From Temnothorax longispinosus (taxonomy: Eukaryota; Arthropoda; Insecta; Hymenoptera; Formicidae): DNA of 64,000 nt. Of the stretch, positions 57,874 to 64,000 are shown piece by piece; the first letter of the stretch is position 1, and each line of letters opens with the position of its first letter. The notes below the pieces were generated by a model. The model did no database searches. It was not told where the DNA came from and worked only from the letters and a program-made list of their open reading frames with translations. The stretch lies in the NCBI RefSeq assembly GCF_030848805.1, contig NC_092368.1, positions 11,875,780 through 11,939,779 of the forward strand, written 5' to 3'. The position numbers and the translations under genes are program-made.

Positions 57874-59060
57874 TGTAACGATGCACCCCGTTCGTTAAGC
57901 ATCGTTCCCGCGGCCAGCAACCGCTGGATCAGTCGGGCGAAGACCAGGGCGCGGTGCGCCTATATTTTTAATACGTTCAAACGCACCGTGTGTGGGCCAA
58001 GCGCGGCCAAGCGCGGCACCGGTGTCTCCCGACGAACGCCGACAGGAGCCGAGCCTCACCGGAGACAAGCGCGCGGCGTCGCGCCGCCCCACCACAGCAC
58101 GACTCGCCACGATCGGCCTCCCTCCTATATAGCGTTCGCCCGCCGCGTTCGAGGTTCGAGCGCTATGGCTGCATTCGAGGAGCGCGCTATTAGCGCTATT
58201 GCATCATTCTGTCTTTATCGCTCATCATGTGTAAAACAAGGATAGAAAAAGCAAATAGCGCTAATAGCGCGCTCCCCGAATCCAGCCTACATAAGCCGAC
58301 GCTCCGGAGAGAGAGACACTTCGTCTGATCTCTAGCAGTCCGCTATTCCGGACGAAAACCTATCCTCAGATCCTAGGGCGACACACCAACGAGGTTCGGA
58401 GCTCCGAGTCTCGACTGAGGGCTCTCAGGTGTCCCCGCACTCCATCACATCAACCCCGACGGCACGGTTACGCGGGGTCGAGCACGCTCGGCCTCGCAAC
58501 GAGGGCTCTCGCTGCCGCCGCCCCGGGGCCCCGAAAATCCTCCACTATACGCTACGCGTTCGAATATATCGTAATATCGCGTCGTTCGCAAGTGCACATG
58601 CACTACCTGTAATATACCGAGTCCGTCTATGTAATATGCCAAGTCCGTCCATTATCGTAATACCGCGTCGTTCGCAAGTGCACATGCACTACCTGTAAAA
58701 TACCGAGTCCGTCTAGTATCGTAATACCGCGTCGTTACTAAGGGCACATGCACTACCTATAATATACCGCGTCCATCTATGTAATATACCAAGTCCGTCT
58801 CTGTAATATACCGAGCCCGTTGAATATTGTGATACCGCGTTCGTTATCGAGTGCACCCGCACTACCCCTTCGTTGTATATATCGCGTTCCGCCCGTCCCT
58901 GCGCTATATCGAATACCGCGCTAACATTTCTCTTCGTGTATATAGTAAGCTGAATAAACATTGCATGTACAACCTAAATTGATTATTGTCTCTGGGCCTT
59001 TCATCGAACTCCTGATCCGGCACGCTAGTCCGCGTTCGATACTAAAGTCAGGCCGTTACA
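57874..59060. mobile_element. Solo LTR (1,187 bp) with tandem repeats
   Basis: Begins TGTAACGATGCACCCCG and ends GTCAGGCCGTTACA, giving TG...CA with short inverted ends. ATAT flanks both sides as a 4-bp duplication, typical of Gypsy-like integration. Inside, four imperfect ~85-bp repeats (58,573-58,870) carry GTGCACATGCACTACCTGTA and ACCGAGTCCGTC. AATAAA occurs near 58,955. No internal retroviral-type coding sequence adjoins it, so it is a recombined solo LTR. A MITE has inserted at 58,167. Confidence 0.8.
58167..58287. repeat. 121-bp MITE, GGCTGC ends, copy 2 (inside LTR)
   Basis: Same length and termini as 57,564-57,684 but in reverse orientation, with a few substitutions (GGCTGCATTCGAGGAGCG). 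It postdates the LTR it interrupts. Confidence 0.85.
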
Positions 59061-59956
59061 ATATATAGTAAAATTTCCAAATTTTTCTTATGAATTGCAA
59101 TTTACGGACTAATTACTTCATTTAGGGATAATTTAAAAACATCCAGTCTAATTTAAATCTATACCTGCTAATAAAAAGACGAACATCTTTCGTAAAGGAG
59201 CAAAGAAGCAATAATGCATCGTTTTATTAACATATAACAATAATGTAAAACCACTGTGAGGTAAAATGTAATTTTACGTGCCATCACGTACATCTTGGCT
59301 TATTGACTCCGAAATTGGCTTTCCTCAAGTGGCACAATTCGGTTTCACGTGCAGTTATTTTCTAAAAGAGTCATGCACTAATTATCATGAACGATAATTA
59401 CTGACTACTAATTAACTATACTAATACTAATAAAATTACTACTACTACTGTTATATACATATGTGTAGGAGGAAAAAGATATTCTTCCTATGTAAATATC
59501 GCACTGATAACAAAAAATGATGAAAATACTCCTAATATCTTGTTTTACAATTCTTATTGACTTATATTTATGATATTAAAAGTTGGGAACAACAAGAAAT
59601 AAATGAAATTCGCGCGGACACTACAAATAAAAATATCATATAAAATACTCTTGTCGATGACTTTCAAGAGCGGCTGCTAGGAGCGCCTTGTACTTCTTTT
59701 CTAAAGACCCCATCAAGTTGTTCGTTCTGCTTCTCCGAACATAAAAGCAAACATAACTTGCTCTTCTGTTCTTGGAATTGCAATTGCAAAATCTTGATCT
59801 CGAGATTTTTATTCTGCAATACCGTACAGTTTAAAAGTTCCGTCTCATATAACTCAAACTTGAAAAAATATTGATAATAATAATGATAATAAAAAGTAAT
59901 AATAATAAATATTTTAAGAAAAAATTAGGAGCAACGAGATACTCGAGTTGAAGGGA
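59061..59956. other. Region 3' of the DUF4485-like gene
   Basis: Mostly AT-rich. At about 59,650-59,860 the minus strand contains a coiled-coil-like stretch (NLEIKILQLQFQEQKSKL) preceded by an acceptor-like TTTTTTCAAG. It could be a further exon of the neighbouring gene, but no good donor was found to join it. Confidence 0.4.
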
Positions 59957-61467
59957 TTATTTCCGATAAAAGTTTCTTAGAAAGAGAGAAGTTTCTTCAT
60001 ATATTTTTAGTACTCTGATAATGTGTTGCAACTTCTTTTCGTAAACGTGCTTTATGATGTCATTCAACTTCCTCAGCTTTGCGATGGTTTTCTTGAACAT
60101 TCGAACTTTTAACACAAGGCTTTGAATCTGGGCTCGAGCTGTCAACTGTTTAACGCGACTTCGTAATCGAAATGCTTCATTGTCCACCTCGCTGTTCCCT
60201 TGACATTTCGTCGTTAGCTCTTGTCGCAATCGTTCGTTTTGAATTCGAAAACTTTCGAGCGTAGCAGTCAACATATCAATGCGATGTTTGCAAAGCTCCA
60301 GATGATTTCTCTCTATCATATTGTCATTATGACGACACGCAGCGTACACGCTCAAACTCGAGTTAGAATCACGAAGCTTTGATTTATTTCGCAGGTGATT
60401 TCTTTGGTCTGACGTTCGACTTGAACAATTTTGATGGTTTCTGTCCCAATCAGACAGTTTGCTCAAAGATGAGCTAGTGCAAATCTAATAAAAATAAAAA
60501 TTACAATATAATAAAATATCTATTTATCGATAAAAGTTTAATGTAGAAATAAAAACCGGTTAATTATTTAAATGTGTGTGTGTGTGTGCGCGCGTGTGTG
60601 GAACACTTTTTATGGTATTAAAAATTTTAATAAAATATTATAATTTGTATCAAGCACTTTTTGAAACAATTTTCGAAACACTTTCACATGAAGTAATGCC
60701 CGTATCACACTAGCGATTAGCAATTGCGTTTACGTCATTTTTCGAAACGCTTTCACATGTGGTAAATAGTAAAACATTTTGTGCTGCCCTAGCAAAATGT
60801 CTCAGAATTTTTCATATTATTAATCAGAATTTCTATGATTTCAAGACTTTCTCAGAATTTTACAGATTTTTAAAATACAAATTGTAAGTTTCTCAGAAAA
60901 ACTTGAACAAAATAATAATGAAATAGTTCATATTTTTCTCGCTAACACATCTTTGCAGAAATCTAAATAAATATAAGAAAATCTGCACAATTTATCAGGA
61001 ATTTTTACCATACAAAACTGAAATATTCCGAAAATTCTCATCCAATTATTTCCGAAAGTATCTGAAAGATTTGGCACATTTTTTTCAGAATTTTTCATAA
61101 ATATAAAATATGAAAATTGTTTTCACCAGGGTGTCCTGGAGAAGGAACGCAAAGAATGAAAATAATGGCTACGTACCGCATGACAAGATGATGGCAACGG
61201 CGTTAATAGGCTACTAGAAGGTTCAGTTCTGAATATTCTTTCGAGCGTGCCTGCTCTTAGCTGTCGAGAGAGTTCCAACAGATATTCGTTCCTCAAGTTA
61301 CGTTGCGAGACAGTCGAGTTTAATTTATCGAGCCAGATCCTGCATAAATGCACCTCTTCCATAGATCTCAGATTCAGTATGTACGTTCTGACGTGTGTCA
61401 AAGTTCGCTTAAAATGTTCATCCAATTTTAAAGCTTCTTGCTCGTCGCGTTCTTTTACTTTCGACAT
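59957..61467 (-). CDS. DUF4485-like coiled-coil protein
   Basis: Two exons by inspection: 61,467-61,177 (donor GTACGT) and 60,484-59,957, in phase, about 272 residues. Residues 10-90 (LDEHFKRTLTHVRTYILNL, CRIWLDKLN, RNEYLLELSRQL, TLERIF) resemble the DUF4485 domain found at the N-terminus of CEP112 and related centrosomal or ciliary coiled-coil proteins. The rest is a heptad-rich coil (CKHRIDMLTATLESFRIQNE). An upstream in-frame ATG exists, but MSKVKERDEQ is chosen because it precedes the domain directly. The C-terminal end is uncertain: a further coil-coding exon may lie near 59.65-59.86 kb. No X-box was found upstream. The cellular role is unknown; a centrosomal role is inference. Confidence 0.65.
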
Positions 61468-61589
61468 GGTATTACAAACTGACAACTCGTAGGTTACAAG
61501 AATGACACGGACCACCATCCACCATTGAGAGACAAAGGTATCAATGATCACGAACAACAGCTATCAATGAAACTGAAGACCGTGGTTTC

Positions 61590-61679
61590 ATGCATAATGC
61601 GCATTATGCATCATTTATCCTTGTTTGATATTTAGTGAACAAAAAGGATAAATGATGCATTATATATGCATCATGCGCT
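61590..61679. repeat. Short palindrome upstream of the DUF4485-like gene
   Basis: TGCATCATTTATCCTTGTT pairs with AACAAAAAGGATAAATGATGCA, about 120-210 bp upstream of the start codon. Confidence 0.7.
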
Positions 61680-61755
61680 AAACGGAATACACCCCAAGTC
61701 GCTCTCTATTAGGCATAAGAAATATATGAAACTTGATGCGCTATGCCATAGTTAA

Positions 61756-62824
61756 CCCTAGACAGACTCACTTATTTTTCTCATACGTGAATGACTCACT
61801 AGGGTAATACATTACCCCAAACTTGTACCGCGTGTATAATATTTCCAGAATGTTCTTAGAAAACTTTATAATAGATAATTTTGTTTGTTGTTTAATAGAG
61901 AAGACGGTAGTCATCAATTTGCGGTAGTAAAAAAAAAAACAGTAAAAAAATTTCAAAAAACAAGAAAAAAGAACCAAAAATTGGGCTGAAATGACTATTT
62001 TTATAAAAAATGCTGTAGTTTTTCATAAAATTCACCGATTTTAAAATTTCTAACGGATTTTGAAAGACGAATAGACAACCTTCAAGGGCATGTAAGCGAT
62101 TTTTTCGTTTCTTAAAAAAAACATATTTCTTTGAACATCTGAAGTAGAGGAAATGACGAAAAACTGTCGGATGGGAAAAATCGCAAGAAATGGAAAGTAA
62201 AACAGATTCTGTCGATTATTATTTATTTGAAAGGTAGTCAAAAGTTATAAAAGTATATGGAAACAGTAAAATTAACTCCACAAAAACTTTACAAAGTTTT
62301 AATCAGTTGCTGTGCAAGAACAGCAAAAATGAAATAATTGACCGAATCTTAAAGAATTATATATGAAACAGGGGTAGAATTTTCCGGGGAGTGCTATAAA
62401 GTGTACAATTTTTCATTATCGATTTTCACAAAAAATCTGAAATATACTTTACTGTGGTAAATGTCGAACGTAAACGGCCAAAGGGGGTAATACGTTACCC
62501 CAAACGATTTTCTTTTTCGGTTTTCAGCTGCTGCACGGATCCAAGGCACTCGCTGAATGACGGAGGTCGACTGCCGGATGACTAAGGCTGCGGTCCACTT
62601 GACACTACAAATTCTTTGGAACGTTCTTCTTCTCCTTCTTTCTTCATTGAAAGAAAAGAGAAGAGGAATGCTTCGAAGCATTTGTAGCGTCAAGTGGACC
62701 GCAGCCTAAATCACTAAACTGAATTATGGTTAGAGTCTCGGTATGAAAACTAACCTTCCTAAGTCAGGGGCGTAATTTGAATTTCGCGTGGGGGAACGTA
62801 TTACCCCAGTGAGTCTGTCTAGGG
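61756..62824. mobile_element. piggyBac-type non-autonomous element (TTAA flanks)
   Basis: Left end CCCTAGACAGACTCAC and right end GTGAGTCTGTCTAGGG, with TTAA at 61,752-61,755 and 62,825-62,828. The motif GGGTAATACRTTACCCCAAA occurs near 61,803 and 62,486, with a related form near 62,793. A piece of the 13-kb tandem unit is at 62,335-62,420 and another MITE is nested at 62,586. No transposase frame. Confidence 0.85.
62586..62706. mobile_element. 121-bp MITE with TAA duplication
   Basis: GGCTGCGGTCCACTTGACAC pairs with the complement ending CCGCAGCC, flanked by TAA on both sides (62,583-62,585; 62,707-62,709). A 3-bp TWA duplication suggests PIF/Harbinger. It is nested in the TTAA element. Confidence 0.8.
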
Positions 62825-62828
62825 TTAA

Positions 62829-63570
62829 ATATCCTTTATTTCTAAAGTATTAACGTACAAGGAAATACACATGCTATGCAATCTGATTTATATTTTTCTC
62901 TCTTCTAATTACTTTATGCTATATGTATTACATTTACTATAATTTTTTTATACAATATGCTAACAATTACGTTTATAGATCAGTGACTAACTCTATTGTT
63001 TATCACAAAAAATAGAGACATTATATACAAAATATGGAGTATGTACATCGTATTAAAAGTAATATAGCTGGAGGTTTGCTTTCGCTATTCACTATGACGA
63101 GATGTAAAAGACATTCATACGGCACAACATATTGTTATCAATATTCTCTAATATTGTTATCTAGGTAAATATATAAATTACATATTGCATGTTTATTTAC
63201 ATAAAAAAGGCTATAAACGATATTTATAAGCAAAGATGTGTTATCTTTCACAGTACATGTTACATGTATTTGTTTTCTTATTTCAAGTTTATTAATTTCA
63301 CTATCTTGTTAGTCTATGCTAGGAAAGAGACACTTGCTTATTAAAAATTGATATTTGCATGCATCTAAAGTAAAACTAAGGGGTTAAATATCAGTTTGTC
63401 CCTTAATTATTAAATATTATTTAATAATTTAACCGTAGTTACCCTTTCATAGCCAAGATATCACAGAGCATCTTGTATATATCGACAAAAGTTCTCTCGC
63501 AATATTAAAATAATTCATCTCTTCTTTAGAAAACTATGTTCTTTTTATTTTTTTCAGTGATGTATATATA
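62829..63570. other. AT-rich stretch, nothing recognised
   Basis: No gene, inverted repeat or RNA gene supported. Confidence 0.45.
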
Positions 63571-63971
63571 GGGTGTTCGGCAATTTTTTACGATGCCGAA
63601 GAATGAAAGTAGATTGGCTCAAACTGAAAAGAAATGTTATGTACCATTTTGCGAAATTTTATTCATAATAACTATTGGTTATTAAACTAAGCAAATGAGC
63701 GCATGAAAAGCGATAGACAGCTTAGCAACGGTGAGCGGTGATCATCATCTATAGCAAGAGATGGAGTCACACAGCGAGCGGCAAACGACTCACGACATTT
63801 TACGTGCTTGCCGAGTCCAGCCTACCGCTTTTTAAGCGCACATTAGCTTAGACAGTTTAATTAATAACTCAATAACTATTGCGAATTCCGCAAAATGGTA
63901 CATAACACTTCTTTTCAGTTTGAGCCAATCTACTTTCATTCTTCGGCATTGTAAAAAATTACTAGACACCC
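63571..63971. mobile_element. 401-bp TIR element (TA flanks)
   Basis: Starts GGGTGTTCGGCAATTTTTTA and ends, inverted, GTAAAAAATTACTAGACACCC. The arms of about 110 bp share GAATGAAAGTAGATTGGCTC. Both ends abut TA. A probable mariner-type non-autonomous element. Confidence 0.75.
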
Positions 63972-64000
63972 TGTATAATATCAAATTGTCTACTACTTTG

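Overview
This is a 64 kb piece of an AT-rich arthropod nuclear genome, most likely a hymenopteran insect such as an ant. That placement is an inference from the intron-split ciliary gene IFT140, the non-LTR retrotransposon families, and the many short palindromic DNA elements. No bacterial gene organisation is present. Two cellular genes can be supported, both on the minus strand. The first is a complete IFT140 (42,791-56,879; 12 coding exons, about 1,440 residues by my splice reconstruction). The second is a small coiled-coil gene with a DUF4485-like N-terminus (59,957-61,467). A broken fragment of an AKAP1/Spoonbill-like Tudor domain lies at 16.7-17.4 kb.

The rest is almost entirely transposable elements, many nested in one another. 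From 2.3 to 11.0 kb there is a foldback element with arms of about 0.8 kb and TA flanks. It was split by a 5.96 kb non-LTR retrotransposon (ORF1 with zinc knuckles; ORF2 with endonuclease, reverse transcriptase and RNase H) that left a 14-bp target-site duplication. A second, truncated copy of a related retrotransposon lies at 17.6-18.6 kb and runs into a 500-N assembly gap. From 11 to 15.5 kb there are more inverted repeats, a CT-rich microsatellite and a tandem array. From 19.7 to 41.1 kb two inverted copies of a CCCTGGTAAC-ended element flank a region holding a rearranged PIF/Harbinger transposase pseudogene (22.3-24.2 kb), a 1.5 kb palindrome (24.9-26.4 kb) and a palindrome-rich coding element (27.1-31.7 kb).

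The coding element is the most interesting part. It encodes a protein of about 507 residues with an XPG/PIN-like arrangement of acidic motifs and a FHALTGCD signature, and it sits between terminal inverted repeats. The neighbouring palindrome carries a broken Cys-rich tail that I recognise from the same protein family.

From 33 to 64 kb there are several short elements flanked by TTAA (piggyBac-type), many palindromic MITEs, a tRNA-derived SINE with perfect target-site duplications very close to an IFT140 splice acceptor, a degraded LINE in IFT140 intron 1, and a solo LTR with internal tandem repeats. A candidate RFX X-box lies 75 bp upstream of the IFT140 start codon, as expected for a ciliary gene.

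Splice sites, target-site duplications and inverted-repeat limits were read by eye, so arm boundaries are approximate unless a duplication fixes them.
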